64,000 bases of DNA. Origin: Neobacillus paridis (GTDB taxonomy: Bacteria > Bacillota > Bacilli > Bacillales > Cytobacillaceae). How positions within the stretch are numbered: position 1 is the first letter of the stretch; each line of letters begins with the position of its first letter. Shown here one piece after another: positions 1-9,409 of the stretch. The notes beneath the pieces were generated by a model that was not told where the DNA came from, made no database searches, and saw only the letters and a program-made list of their open reading frames with translations. The position numbers and the translations under genes were made by a program. The stretch lies in NCBI RefSeq assembly GCF_016765675.1, contig NZ_JAESWB010000168.1, positions 434,001-498,000 on the forward strand, written 5' to 3'.

Positions 1-1299
1 ATGTTAAAACAAGATGAAATGAATTTTATTCAAAAATATATCTTGAAAAGTGGGGAACAGCTCGATTTTTCGATGAATGGTGATACTTTTATTGATGCGA
101 AAATAATCAAACGGACGGAAAGAACCTTTCGATTGACGGGATTATTAACTTTCGCTCAAATGAATAGTGAAGAACTTGAAGCAGTTGATGAAGAATTATT
201 AAGGCTCAGCCTGACACCGAAGAAGAAAGTTCAGCTGGAAGACCATCATCCAAACACGATAAAGTGGTTTGAACAAGGCTGGATCATGAAAGAAATCCGT
301 TTTAAAAAAGATGGTAAAACACCTGAATCCCAAAGCTATAGGATGGGCTTTCGTTTGTATTGCTATCATCAAGAACAACTTCGTGTAAAAGAAGCGAGAC
401 TGGAAGAGGAATTTACCAGCTGGAAAAATAACTCGGTTATGCTGGTTGAGGTTCCTTCCAAGTTCTCGGAGGAAAGAAGAAGCAGTGCTATCCAAGCATG
501 CCAAGCGTTCATTCATGAACTGTGCCGGCTCCAAATTAACGATCTTAATGACTACTTTTCTGTAACTTGGCCAGTTTCTAAGAAACTAAAATTTCTTCAT
601 TTTTTATCCGCTTTTTTACAGATATGCCTGAAAAAGGAAGAGTTCGATTGGAAAGAGATCGGTGCTGGCTATTACAAAGAAATAGGCGGTTCCAAGCAAT
701 TCGACGCGAATAAGGAAGAATTTCTCGAACAACTGGAAATCATTACACAATGCCCAGCAGCCTTATTGGGGATGATCAGCCTCGGAAAAATCACTCCGCT
801 CTATTTTTCAGGACAAATAACCGGGCAGTACTCTACCTATCAATATGGCCCGGTTCATGCGTTGACAGATCTATCCATCTCTGAAGAAAACTATTCAACC
901 AATGCAACGAACATCTGGCTTGTTGAAAATCGGGCGGTATTAACACGGATGGCTGCTGAGAAGGATTTCTTAAAAGAAAATCATTCGCTCGTCATCTGTG
1001 TGGACGGGCATGTCCGTTCTTCCCATAAGCTTTGTATAGAACAGCTGTTAAAAAACAGCAGTGTGGAGCAGGTGCTCATTTGGAGTGATTATGATCCGGA
1101 CGGGTTGCAGATTGCAAAGGAATTGTGCTCCATTGTCTCTCATCAACTGCTGGTAAAATGGGTTACTGCAGATGGGGAGACGTTGACAAACTGGGAGAAA
1201 TACGAAAACTATATGCGGGTATTCCTAAAAAATAAAAGGATGGAACAAGAAGTAGTATTAGGAGGTGTAGCACAATGGAAAAAGTGGATCCATCATTGA
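1..1299 (+). CDS. jetD: Wadjet defence protein JetD (Toprim-type nuclease subunit)
   Basis: 432-aa protein, the predicted DNA-cleaving subunit of a Wadjet (JetABCD/MksBEFG) anti-plasmid system. The C-terminal third carries a Toprim-like signature: Glu309 in WLVEN and the acidic pair Asp363/Asp365 in WSDYDPDG, as expected for the metal-binding nuclease site of this family. The N-terminal about 280 residues are the family-specific arm region. It overlaps the next gene (JetA) by 25 nt. Assignment rests mainly on the context: the next three genes encode JetA-, JetB- and JetC-type proteins. In family knowledge JetD nicks or cuts plasmid DNA that the SMC-like JetABC complex has extruded. The ATG is at base 1, so its ribosome binding site is outside the window and an upstream start cannot be excluded. 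Confidence 0.85.
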   Translation: MLKQDEMNFIQKYILKSGEQLDFSMNGDTFIDAKIIKRTERTFRLTGLLTFAQMNSEELEAVDEELLRLSLTPKKKVQLEDHHPNTIKWFEQGWIMKEIRFKKDGKTPESQSYRMGFRLYCYHQEQLRVKEARLEEEFTSWKNNSVMLVEVPSKFSEERRSSAIQACQAFIHELCRLQINDLNDYFSVTWPVSKKLKFLHFLSAFLQICLKKEEFDWKEIGAGYYKEIGGSKQFDANKEEFLEQLEIITQCPAALLGMISLGKITPLYFSGQITGQYSTYQYGPVHALTDLSISEENYSTNATNIWLVENRAVLTRMAAEKDFLKENHSLVICVDGHVRSSHKLCIEQLLKNSSVEQVLIWSDYDPDGLQIAKELCSIVSHQLLVKWVTADGETLTNWEKYENYMRVFLKNKRMEQEVVLGGVAQWKKWIHH

Positions 1300-2708
1300 T
1301 TTCCATTTTCAAAGCTGATGAATCAGCTCCGGAAGTAATGCAGTCGATGTGGGATCTTGCTTGCTTATCGGGAGTGTTGGGAGATTTAACGTCACAGAAT
1401 ACTTTTCAAACGCCGGTGGAAATATTACGTTTTCTGCGTATCATCCAATTAATCAATGAGGAAGCGCTTGGATTGGATGACCCGATTGAAAATTCGGAGA
1501 CCGTTTATTATCGCTACCGGAACCGCTATTCCGACCCGGAACCGCCCAGTAAAAAGAAGGTTGATCAGATTATTAATGTACTGCTTAAATATAATTGGAT
1601 TTCAAAGCAATCACGGCTATTGAAAATGCGGGATACCGGAAAAAGAATGATGGATGCCCTTATTCGTTTGGCGAATGACTCGTTGGCATACTATCTTCAC
1701 GATGACATTGGCCGAGCGCTTTTTCAAGCGAGACGTGATGCAGAATTGAGCGAAGCCTATGATGATCACGGCATTTCCGGAGGCAACAAAATTGCCAGCA
1801 TGGTCCGGAACGTGGAGAATGCCCTGCAGATCATCAAAGAACGTGAGCTGGAATTACTGGCCGACCGCAATGCGCTTCCGCAGCTTGAGGTGATCCATCA
1901 ATTAATGCAAGAGCTTGAAGGAAAGCTGCAGGAACGCTTCCGCCAGTTTCAAACACTCGAAGAAAGCTTAGTTCTCTCTGATTTAATGCAAAAAGGAACA
2001 GCCATTCTTGCTGAGGGAACGAACTTAAGCTTAGGAATGATTAACAAGTATTTAAAGTTTACGCATATGCAAAAGACACCGCTGTCTTCCACCATTCGGC
2101 CGGAAAAAGTACGTGAATTTATCATTCAGATGTACAATCCTCCACTTGAATCAGACATCCCGAATGTTTTTCAATTATTCAGCTTTATGGAACAAAATCA
2201 GTACGAGGATGAGGCGGTAGACGGCATGTGGTTTCCGGTTAAATTTGCTCCTTCCCTGCCGCCAGAAGCAATTGATGAAGCTGTTCATTATTTAGAAACG
2301 TATGAGCCATATGTGTCACCGTTGGATGTAACGGACGAAGAGATTGATTTTATTGCGGAGGAGATTTCTGAGGAGGAATTGGACGAATTAATGGGAAACT
2401 CCAATTGGCTGCTGACGAAATCAATGATTAATACAGAAGCCATTGAAGCTTTTTTTGAAGATCATGAAGAAGCGCCGATGGAGCAGGTCATCGTTGAAGC
2501 GACTTCATCCGAATGGGGCGATGCCATAAATGCCATTACGGCGATCTCAGCTTTAGTAGGGAGTAAAAAGGTTACGATAACGAAAGCGCACGAAAATATC
2601 AATCTGCCAAAATATGAACGGAAATGGGAGTGGTTGAACCGTGACGATGGATCCAGCATTATCAGGAAACGAAATAAACGAATCGACTCAGATAAAAATG
2701 AAGAATGA
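1275..2708 (+). CDS. jetA: Wadjet protein JetA (MukF/MksF-like kleisin)
   Basis: 477-aa protein matching the JetA family in size and position. The N-terminal 120 residues read like winged-helix folds (RFLRIIQLINEEALG, VDQIINVLLKYNWI). Residues about 170-240 form a long charged helix suited to the kleisin four-helix/coiled region, and the C-terminus is acidic (many Asp/Glu in TDEEIDFIAEEISEEELDE). JetA should bridge the two JetC heads and recruit JetB. The start ATG follows TTAGGAGGTG inside the end of jetD (25-nt overlap). The gene ends 68 nt inside jetB if jetB uses the GTG at 2641, so the four genes are translationally coupled. Confidence 0.85.
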   Translation: MEKVDPSLISIFKADESAPEVMQSMWDLACLSGVLGDLTSQNTFQTPVEILRFLRIIQLINEEALGLDDPIENSETVYYRYRNRYSDPEPPSKKKVDQIINVLLKYNWISKQSRLLKMRDTGKRMMDALIRLANDSLAYYLHDDIGRALFQARRDAELSEAYDDHGISGGNKIASMVRNVENALQIIKERELELLADRNALPQLEVIHQLMQELEGKLQERFRQFQTLEESLVLSDLMQKGTAILAEGTNLSLGMINKYLKFTHMQKTPLSSTIRPEKVREFIIQMYNPPLESDIPNVFQLFSFMEQNQYEDEAVDGMWFPVKFAPSLPPEAIDEAVHYLETYEPYVSPLDVTDEEIDFIAEEISEEELDELMGNSNWLLTKSMINTEAIEAFFEDHEEAPMEQVIVEATSSEWGDAINAITAISALVGSKKVTITKAHENINLPKYERKWEWLNRDDGSSIIRKRNKRIDSDKNEE

Positions 2709-3366
2709 TGAACTGAATGTGAGTCCCCTCAATGTGATGCAGTCTTTAAAAGGAGTCTTAACGGAGGAAGAGGAATTGACCTTTATGAACATTTTATTTT
2801 CATCCTCCGCTTCAATCCGTTCAGGGAACTTTGGGCTTTCTAGAAAAGAAGTAGAGAAGCAGCTAAAAATCCAAGGGAATGAAGAAAAATTTCATTCTTT
2901 TTTAACAAGAGTTAATCAGGCGCTCAGCCGTTACATGAGGGTCATTTATGATGAACGGCGCGACCAGGTGATTGTAATGATGCGAGTGCCGGCAAGAGCA
3001 GCCCGCAGTACACTGACAAAAGAAAGTTTGGCCATTCTTTTGTACATGTTTTATCAGCAAGAGGTTTTACAGCAGGAATTCACCCTTTTTGATCAACTCC
3101 TTGATGCTTTTGGTCATGAAACCACAAAAGCCAATCAGCGAATCTTGATCAACCTTGATCCCCTTAAAAAAATTGGTGCGATTGAAGAGTACGATACCAA
3201 TTCTCAGGAAAAAGCCTATCAGCTGACGGCAATCGGTGTTCATATGTTTTCAGACTCTTTTTTAAGAAGAATGACGGAGTTCAGCCAGTCCAATCAATTA
3301 AATAAAGAAGAAGTGTTGAAATTTTTTAAACGATATAACTTATATCAGAAAGGGGAAAACGAATGA
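2641..3366 (+). CDS. jetB: Wadjet protein JetB (MukE/MksE-like KITE subunit)
   Basis: 241-aa protein, the predicted MukE-like KITE subunit that binds the JetA kleisin. It is rich in helix and winged-helix-like segments, for example FTLFDQLLDAFG, QRILINLDPLKKIGAI and AYQLTAIGVHMF. The chosen start is GTG 2641, preceded by GGGAGTGG; an ATG at 2647 and another at 2698 are in-frame alternatives, the last giving a non-overlapping-domain version about 222 aa long. It ends with an ATGA overlap into jetC (stop TGA shares bases with the jetC ATG). Product length and position fit JetB; sequence recognition alone would be weaker. Confidence 0.83.
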   Translation: MTMDPALSGNEINESTQIKMKNDELNVSPLNVMQSLKGVLTEEEELTFMNILFSSSASIRSGNFGLSRKEVEKQLKIQGNEEKFHSFLTRVNQALSRYMRVIYDERRDQVIVMMRVPARAARSTLTKESLAILLYMFYQQEVLQQEFTLFDQLLDAFGHETTKANQRILINLDPLKKIGAIEEYDTNSQEKAYQLTAIGVHMFSDSFLRRMTEFSQSNQLNKEEVLKFFKRYNLYQKGENE

Positions 3367-6300
3367 TTCCATGGCGCTTTCAATTTTCTGGGATTAGAGA
3401 CTATTCCCCGACATTAATCGATTTATCTGGTGCCAATGACCATATTATGATTACTGGACCAAATGGAGCGGGAAAGTCAACGATTACCTTTTGTATGGGG
3501 GCCGTTTTATATTCCGCAAAAGTTGACGTCGAGGGTTTAAAATCACGAAATTTACCCATAGACCAAACGTGGAAGGCGAGAATATCCTTCCTTTTCAAAA
3601 ATGATGGCTTAATGAAGATAGATGCTCCTGAGTATATTGAATTCACCTTAAAAATTGTCCAGGATCCGGGACAGCCCGTGAAAAAAGAATACAGTATTTC
3701 TACCGGAGATCGGATTGATGAATGGGAAGAAGTAATACGCTACACTTCAGGGGATCGTGTGTTTAATTTTTCTGCCTACAAACGGGACCTGCAATATAAA
3801 TATAAGGTCGATCCCGATCTCTTTTATTTAATATGGTATCAGCAGGAAGTAAATCAATTTGCCGTCATGCATCCCGAGGAGCGCTTCCGTATTTTTAGCG
3901 AAATGCATGGGATCGATCGGGTGCAGCGCGATTGGGAAGAAAGCATGGAAAAGGTGAAAGATACAGAGGAAACGGTCCGCATTGCCGAAACGAACGTAAA
4001 GCTTTTGAAACAAGAGCTATCAATGAAAAAGAGCGCATTAGACCGCTTTTTGGATAATCAAAAACGGCTTCATGAGGGCGGAAGGCTTTATATTGAATCA
4101 TTGCTGCTTTTGGAAGCCCATTACAAGCAGGAAATTTCCCGGTTAGAGGAGTTAATTGACCAATTTGATGATGATATCAGTGAGTCTAAAGATGATCTGA
4201 TTGTAAAAAAGAGCTTAAAAGAAAAAGATGAGCAACAGTTGGAAGCTTATAAAACTGAACAAGAACAGCTGGATTTAAAGATTAAAATGGAACAGCAAAA
4301 AGTAAAGGACACAGGCGTTGGCCTTAAACAAATCCAAGCAAGAATTGATGCCCTTAATGTGGAGCTAGAAGAGATTACGGTGCGAAAAAAACAGATTATG
4401 AGAACAGAAGAAGAAGTAAAAGCAGCGCTAGCAGCTGTTTCAGCGGAGCTTGAGCAAATCAGTCAAAGCTTGGAGCAGAACAAATCGGCATTACAAATGA
4501 AAAATACCTTCTGGAAAAAGAAGGTGGAACTGACAACCCGCCTTAAACAAGAAATTGAGTCGGATGAAAGATTAAAAGTGATCCATCTTGAGAGACTGCA
4601 GCAATATGGAAGCAGCTATAAGGTTCAAGAGAAAATAGATAGGCTGGATAAAAGAGTGGAAGGTAATAAGGACCACAAGTACAGCCTATTAAGAAAAAGG
4701 GACGAGCTTCAAGAGGAGTACAATTTGCTTGTGGATGAGCGCAATTTATCGTCCAGGCAGCAGGAATCAATACGCTATTTCCGTAAGCGGCAAATCAAAG
4801 CCTATCCTCTCCGTGAATTAATCGAGTTGGACAAGGCGGCACAGGTGAAGGATGAGCATTTGTTTGAAGCAATCAAATATACCATCTTTTTTGACGGTAA
4901 GGAGTGTACACCCCCAAATGATTTATATCATGTGCCATTAATGACAGTTCGACCTGAGCGTGTAATCACCAATCTGCCGGCACTTCATTTGAAGGTGAAA
5001 GAAACCCTTTTGGAACAAGACCTTCCACAGGCCATGAAAGCATTATGGTGGGTGGAACAATTTTTTAAAGACGGTCTGTTCGCGATTAAAAATGGAGTAT
5101 TAATCGACCCGATGGGAATCCGTGGTTCCCAGGAGAAAAATCAATATATTTTAAGTGTAAAAGCCTTAAAGCACAGGAAGCAGGAAGTAGAGAAGCTGTT
5201 AATCGATTTGAATTCGAAGCTGGAAGTTATTGAAACAGAAATAGCCGTGGATACGAAATCCATCCAAGAGCTGAATAGTGTCATTCATCAGGTGAAAGAA
5301 TCAGAAGCATTTATGGTTGCCGAACACGAGCGGGTATTTCGGAATCAGAAATATGAGGATGAAATAGCCGCGCAAAAGACGATTGAAGAAGAAATTACGA
5401 AATTAAAGGAAGCGGAAAGTGAACTATTAAAGATGCAGGCAAGGCAATCCTTTTTTAAAGGAGTTTTAGACGATGAAATGGCTGTATATATTGAACTAGG
5501 AAAAATGAAGGAAAAATATGAGGAACGGAACAGTCTGCAAAAGAAGGCCGACGAAGAAAAGGAGTTTTTGAAAAAACAAAAGGATATAATTGAAAGCCTT
5601 GAAGATGATTTTGATGAGTTGGACCGAAAAATGACGAAGCTGGAGCGGGATATTCGAAACTGGCATGATCATTTGGAGGATGCTAAGCAGAAAATTTCTT
5701 CTCTTGAAAAGCAGCAGAAAAACTACTCCGATGATCAAGAAGCGGCGCAATTAGAGCTTGTTAAAACGATTAAAGAATTAGAGGATTTGAAGTATTTAGT
5801 CCCTGATATTTATACCACTACGGCTGCTAAAACTTCCATTGAACAACTGCCTTCTGTTGCAAAAATAAAACAAAACCGAGAAAATGGAAAAATTGAGTTT
5901 CAGAATGCACGGACAGAATCGGGTATTGACCCTGCAGCCGAAGAAAATTATCAAACAGTTAAACTTGAATATGAGCGGCTTGACAATGAATACAAACGGA
6001 CAAAAATTTTGCTTGAACAGGATATTGAGCGAATGGAAAACCTGAAGGAGCAGCTGGAAACAACAATTAATATGCGTGTGCTCGAGCTTCAGAAGCGTTT
6101 TAAATATTATATGAGCCAGTTTCAATTTGAAGGTGAAATCAGCTGGGAATCAATTGAAGACAGAAGAAGTCGCACTCATTTTTATTTGTATATTAAAGCT
6201 CGTAAAGAAGGTCATCGCGGTGCTTTAGAGGATGTAAGTGTTAAAGCCAGAGGGGGAAAAGTGGGCAAAGGAGTATCAGGGGGAGAGGAATCTTTAAGCT

Positions 6301-6575
6301 CTTTACTATTTGCTTTAGCTCTTTTACAAAATCTCCAAACAACCCCAGACTTTATTGTTATGGATGAATTTGACAGTGCGCTAGATGAGATCCGCAAAGT
6401 GAAGGTATTTGATTTGTATGTGCAGGAATTAAAGAGAAAACTGGTTATCCTGACACCGAAGTCCCATGAGCCGCAATATTTGGACAAGTTCGCAAAAGCA
6501 TTTGTTGTCCAGCATGACCCAACCATCCCGCGAAGCAAAGTTATTGGGCTTGTGAAAAGTGTTGGGATTAATTGA
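3363..6575 (+). CDS. jetC: Wadjet SMC-like ATPase JetC (MukB/MksB-like)
   Basis: 1070-aa SMC-type ATPase. It has a Walker A motif GPNGAGKST (residues 32-40), long coiled coils (about 190-460 and 600-920), a globular hinge around 470-590, an ABC signature SGGEES (972-977) and a Walker B motif FIVMDEFD (Asp1001/Glu1002), so both ATPase halves are intact. JetC dimers with JetA and JetB form the loop-extruding motor that senses small circular DNA; JetD then cuts it. The ATG overlaps the jetB stop by 4 nt. This is the last gene of the operon: the downstream 290 bp lacks a gene and has only a weak hairpin (6614-6657). Confidence 0.92.
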   Translation: MIPWRFQFSGIRDYSPTLIDLSGANDHIMITGPNGAGKSTITFCMGAVLYSAKVDVEGLKSRNLPIDQTWKARISFLFKNDGLMKIDAPEYIEFTLKIVQDPGQPVKKEYSISTGDRIDEWEEVIRYTSGDRVFNFSAYKRDLQYKYKVDPDLFYLIWYQQEVNQFAVMHPEERFRIFSEMHGIDRVQRDWEESMEKVKDTEETVRIAETNVKLLKQELSMKKSALDRFLDNQKRLHEGGRLYIESLLLLEAHYKQEISRLEELIDQFDDDISESKDDLIVKKSLKEKDEQQLEAYKTEQEQLDLKIKMEQQKVKDTGVGLKQIQARIDALNVELEEITVRKKQIMRTEEEVKAALAAVSAELEQISQSLEQNKSALQMKNTFWKKKVELTTRLKQEIESDERLKVIHLERLQQYGSSYKVQEKIDRLDKRVEGNKDHKYSLLRKRDELQEEYNLLVDERNLSSRQQESIRYFRKRQIKAYPLRELIELDKAAQVKDEHLFEAIKYTIFFDGKECTPPNDLYHVPLMTVRPERVITNLPALHLKVKETLLEQDLPQAMKALWWVEQFFKDGLFAIKNGVLIDPMGIRGSQEKNQYILSVKALKHRKQEVEKLLIDLNSKLEVIETEIAVDTKSIQELNSVIHQVKESEAFMVAEHERVFRNQKYEDEIAAQKTIEEEITKLKEAESELLKMQARQSFFKGVLDDEMAVYIELGKMKEKYEERNSLQKKADEEKEFLKKQKDIIESLEDDFDELDRKMTKLERDIRNWHDHLEDAKQKISSLEKQQKNYSDDQEAAQLELVKTIKELEDLKYLVPDIYTTTAAKTSIEQLPSVAKIKQNRENGKIEFQNARTESGIDPAAEENYQTVKLEYERLDNEYKRTKILLEQDIERMENLKEQLETTINMRVLELQKRFKYYMSQFQFEGEISWESIEDRRSRTHFYLYIKARKEGHRGALEDVSVKARGGKVGKGVSGGEESLSSLLFALALLQNLQTTPDFIVMDEFDSALDEIRKVKVFDLYVQELKRKLVILTPKSHEPQYLDKFAKAFVVQHDPTIPRSKVIGLVKSVGIN

Positions 6576-6869
6576 TTGAAAAGGTCAATTTCATTCCATA
6601 AATTTAATACTTTGAAAGCCACTACAAGTAGGCAAATATCTATCTTTAGTGCCTTTCATATTACAATGGTATTACTGCAAGGCATTAGATGTAGTTTTTT
6701 TGTAGAACTCAAAAATAAATAACTTTACTTATAGACTTTTGGTATTCGGATTTTTTATTTCTTGGCAAAATCTCAAAAAAGCGAGTTGAAATTCGAATGA
6801 ATGATATATTTCATGCGATAGAGGATCGTGCTGAAAATAGATTTTTGAGGCATGGCTGGAGCTGCTTTC
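6576..6869. other. Non-coding gap after the Wadjet operon
   Basis: 294 bp between jetC and the convergent dehydrogenase gene. I see no gene. An imperfect inverted repeat (GAAAGCCACTA at 6614-6624 and TAGTGCCTTTC at 6647-6657, one mismatch, 22-nt loop, no T-run) may be a weak terminator. The rest is AT-rich sequence. Confidence 0.5.
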
Positions 6870-8282
6870 TTATGGAACAATTTCAAAAATAGTACCTTGG
6901 TTAAAATCAGTCACTTTTGTAGAGCCATACACCCCTAAATATAGTCTTGTTTGATCCAGATTTGTTCCCAAACTAACGTAATAGGCTGATTGAGACCCAA
7001 AGTGATCATCGGTTTCAATGATACGATAATCATTTAATTTACCATCTGTTCTTACCCTTGTATAAGCTAAAACCCCTCTGACCGGAGGCCGAGATTCTTC
7101 ATGTCTCGCAAGATCAGTAAACACAACGCTTCCCGTTAAAGCGGGGATTTCATCCCCCATATAGGGTTGCACTCCTGTAAGTGCAGTTCCTTCAAACTTA
7201 TCGGGGCGGGGATCTTGATGAAAATAACTAGTAAGAGGCGGAAGACGCTTCACTGAAGTTATGACCGCTTCATCGTAATAAGCAATTATCTTCTCATCCA
7301 AAGTCGGATTTGCCGAACAGCCCTTTATAATTGAAGTGGGAAATGCCCCTTCCCATCCTCGCCAGCCAAAATTAATAAATCCTTCTTGGTCAGGTTCGAT
7401 GTTCCTCAAAGAAGCTTGAATAAGCTGCGTAACCGGTATTGGTTTATAATGTACGAATGAAAAAATTGATTCTGCCAGATCCTGACCGACATTTCCTATA
7501 TATTTGACATACTGATTAAAAAGTCTTTGAAAGGAAATGCCTGGTATATTGCGAACCCCTTTGGCGATTACCGTCAGAGTTTCCTGAATCGGGGCGGGGA
7601 GTTCGTTAAAACGTGTGACCGCGGGGGGATTAGAGATATTGGTATTCTTTACTACGTCGATTTCAATTATTTTACCGGCTATTTCCATATTATCCTGGCT
7701 TAAATTAAAGTGATCATAGCCTGCTCCGCCATCTCCGCTTGTTAACACAAGTTTTCCTGTTTCAGGTGAAAAGTTTAAACTATTGACACCATTATGATTA
7801 TAGAATGGTCTTCTAACGTTAAGTAATGTCCGTCGTTTTTGAGGTTGACCATTCGCTTGTAGGATCCATTCTTCCACTGTATCGATATGATCATAATGAG
7901 CTTCTCTATTTGTCCACCTTAGGTTTAAGGTTTTGGGATCACACGGGTCAGGTTGAAAACGTTCAGAAAGAGCACCTGGACCTTGTGTTCCGGCTACCGA
8001 ATAATGAAGGTAAAACAAACCGTTATAAGAAAATCCGGGGTGAAACGCCAGTCCGAGCAGTCCCCGTTCATCATAACCACCAGAAGTACCAAGTTTGATA
8101 ATTTGCGGGCGAATATCTAAAAAGGTCCTAACATCTCCATTTCCTATGTAAAAGATTTCTCCTGGCTGGGTGGCAATGAATAATCTTTCAGTTGATTCAC
8201 CCGGGAGGATCGCTGTTTTCAAAACGGTGGGTAAATTGATCCTGCTAACAATGGGCCGTAACCGAACCTTTACTTTTCTCAC
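6870..8282 (-). CDS. PQQ-dependent sugar dehydrogenase family protein
   Basis: 470-aa beta-propeller protein of the glucose/sorbosone dehydrogenase (GSDH, soluble PQQ dehydrogenase/HHIP-like) family. Supporting motifs include ERGLLGLAFHPGF, NHNGVNSLNFSPETGKL, LTSGDGGAG and NFGWRGWEGAFP, and the N-terminal LPGESTERLFIATQPGEI typical of the first blade. The family oxidises aldose sugars with bound PQQ. No signal peptide is visible (MRKVKVRLRPIVSR), which is unusual because characterised members are exported. The start is GTG with AAGGAG 11 nt upstream; an ATG seven bases upstream of the GTG is out of frame and runs quickly into a stop. It is a single gene with no obvious operon partners and no PQQ biosynthesis genes in the window, so substrate and cofactor are open. 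Confidence 0.7.
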   Translation of the reverse strand: MRKVKVRLRPIVSRINLPTVLKTAILPGESTERLFIATQPGEIFYIGNGDVRTFLDIRPQIIKLGTSGGYDERGLLGLAFHPGFSYNGLFYLHYSVAGTQGPGALSERFQPDPCDPKTLNLRWTNREAHYDHIDTVEEWILQANGQPQKRRTLLNVRRPFYNHNGVNSLNFSPETGKLVLTSGDGGAGYDHFNLSQDNMEIAGKIIEIDVVKNTNISNPPAVTRFNELPAPIQETLTVIAKGVRNIPGISFQRLFNQYVKYIGNVGQDLAESIFSFVHYKPIPVTQLIQASLRNIEPDQEGFINFGWRGWEGAFPTSIIKGCSANPTLDEKIIAYYDEAVITSVKRLPPLTSYFHQDPRPDKFEGTALTGVQPYMGDEIPALTGSVVFTDLARHEESRPPVRGVLAYTRVRTDGKLNDYRIIETDDHFGSQSAYYVSLGTNLDQTRLYLGVYGSTKVTDFNQGTIFEIVP

Positions 8283-8537
8283 TTAACATGACACTCCTTC
8301 CCATTGTTTTTAATAAAAATATGATTCGAACGGTTCGGTTAGTACTAAATACGACTAGGAACCTAATAAGATATCAGCGTTTATAACTACACGGTGAATT
8401 TTTCAATTATATGAATTTTGCTATTTCATGAATAAAGTGAAACCTTAATCTGAATGTTAGTTCCGTCCTACTATCTCAAATATCAATGCTAGCTCTCATT
8501 ATGCTAATTGTTAGACTGCTGAAATTATAAAAATATA

Positions 8538-8566
8538 TTGACAATTCTGAATTGTGTTTGTACAGT
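8538..8566 (+). promoter_or_regulatory. SigA-type promoter of the FadR-type regulator
   Basis: Perfect -35 TTGACA (8538-8543), 17-bp spacer, -10 TACAGT (8561-8566, 4/6). Transcription would start about 8573, leaving a leader of roughly 42 nt to the ATG at 8615. The rest of the 330-bp intergenic region (8283-8537) is AT-rich and shows no gene. Confidence 0.6.
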
Positions 8567-8614
8567 ATTCTTAAGTTATCATATCATATGAACAGTGAAA
8601 CGGAGGTGGAAAAC

Positions 8615-9316
8615 ATGGCAATAAAACGTAAATCCCTCGTCGATGATGTAGTGGATGTCTTTTTGAAAGATGTGGAAAATGGAGTTTATACATATGGTGA
8701 TAAATTGCCTTCCCAGAAGGAATTGGCAAACCGCTATCAGGTCAGCTTAATCGTTATCAGAGAAGCTCTTACTAAATTATCTGCAGTAGGGATTATAAGT
8801 TTTCATCAAGGGAAAGGTACGTACCTGAATAAATCAGAAGAAGGAACGTTTGCTTCGCCCGAATTTTCATCATTAATTTTCCATAATATCAATAACCTTC
8901 TTGAAATTGTCGAAGCGAGACAAATAGTTGAGAGTGAAACAAGCTCATTAGCGGCCAAACGAAGAACCAATAACAATCTTTTAGAAATAGAAAGAACGAT
9001 CGACGGAATGAAGAAAAGCTTAAACGATTATGAAAATTTTGCAATGTGGGATGTTGAATTTCACATCGCTGTCGCAAAAGCTTCCAATAATCAAGTGTTG
9101 CAAAAAATTACAACGCTTCTGATTGATAGTTACCGTTCAGAGATAGCCAAATTTTTTCAAGTTCCAGGTGTTATTGAAACGATATTAATGGAGCATGAAA
9201 GCATCTATTATCAAATTTTACATGGAAACTGCAGGAAGGCTTCAGTGATTATGCGAAATCATCTTGAATTACCTGAAAAGGTCTTTTCGGCAAAAATAGC
9301 TGAATCAGGAAAGTAA
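8615..9316 (+). CDS. GntR-family regulator, FadR/FCD subfamily
   Basis: 233-aa transcription factor. Residues 1-75 form the winged helix-turn-helix (KLPSQKELANRYQVS, IVIREALTKLSAVGII, HQGKGTYL). Residues about 95-225 are an all-helical FCD ligand-binding domain with the expected Asp/His pattern (WDVEFHIAVAKASNN, MRNHL). The start is taken as the ATG at 8615, because a strong GGAGGTGG lies just before it and the promoter -10 ends at 8566; an upstream in-frame TTG at 8552 lies inside the promoter. It sits directly upstream of the tartrate/malate dehydrogenase operon and is most likely its local repressor, releasing DNA when a small organic acid binds. The effector is not identifiable from sequence. 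Confidence 0.85.
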   Translation: MAIKRKSLVDDVVDVFLKDVENGVYTYGDKLPSQKELANRYQVSLIVIREALTKLSAVGIISFHQGKGTYLNKSEEGTFASPEFSSLIFHNINNLLEIVEARQIVESETSSLAAKRRTNNNLLEIERTIDGMKKSLNDYENFAMWDVEFHIAVAKASNNQVLQKITTLLIDSYRSEIAKFFQVPGVIETILMEHESIYYQILHGNCRKASVIMRNHLELPEKVFSAKIAESGK

Positions 9317-9346
9317 AGCTGGAACTGTTCTTACTCTATTCCTTTT

Positions 9347-9360
9347 TGTAAACGCTTTAT
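9347..9360. promoter_or_regulatory. Candidate cre (CcpA) site
   Basis: TGTAAACGCTTTAT matches 12 of 14 positions of the Gram-positive catabolite-responsive element TGWAANCGNTNWCA. It lies between the FadR-type regulator and the dehydrogenase operon, about 50 bp before the first start codon. This is a good position for glucose repression of a carboxylic-acid catabolic operon. It is an inference from consensus only. Confidence 0.4.
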
Positions 9361-9409
9361 TTGGTCTGATAGTACCCTCCTAAAATTTGGAGAATAAGAG
9401 GTGGAAAAT

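Noticed and set aside
8552-8614. Longer N-terminus for the FadR-type regulator (TTG start at 8552)
   Set aside because: It would place the start inside the promoter -10 region; ATG 8615 has a strong GGAGGTGG.
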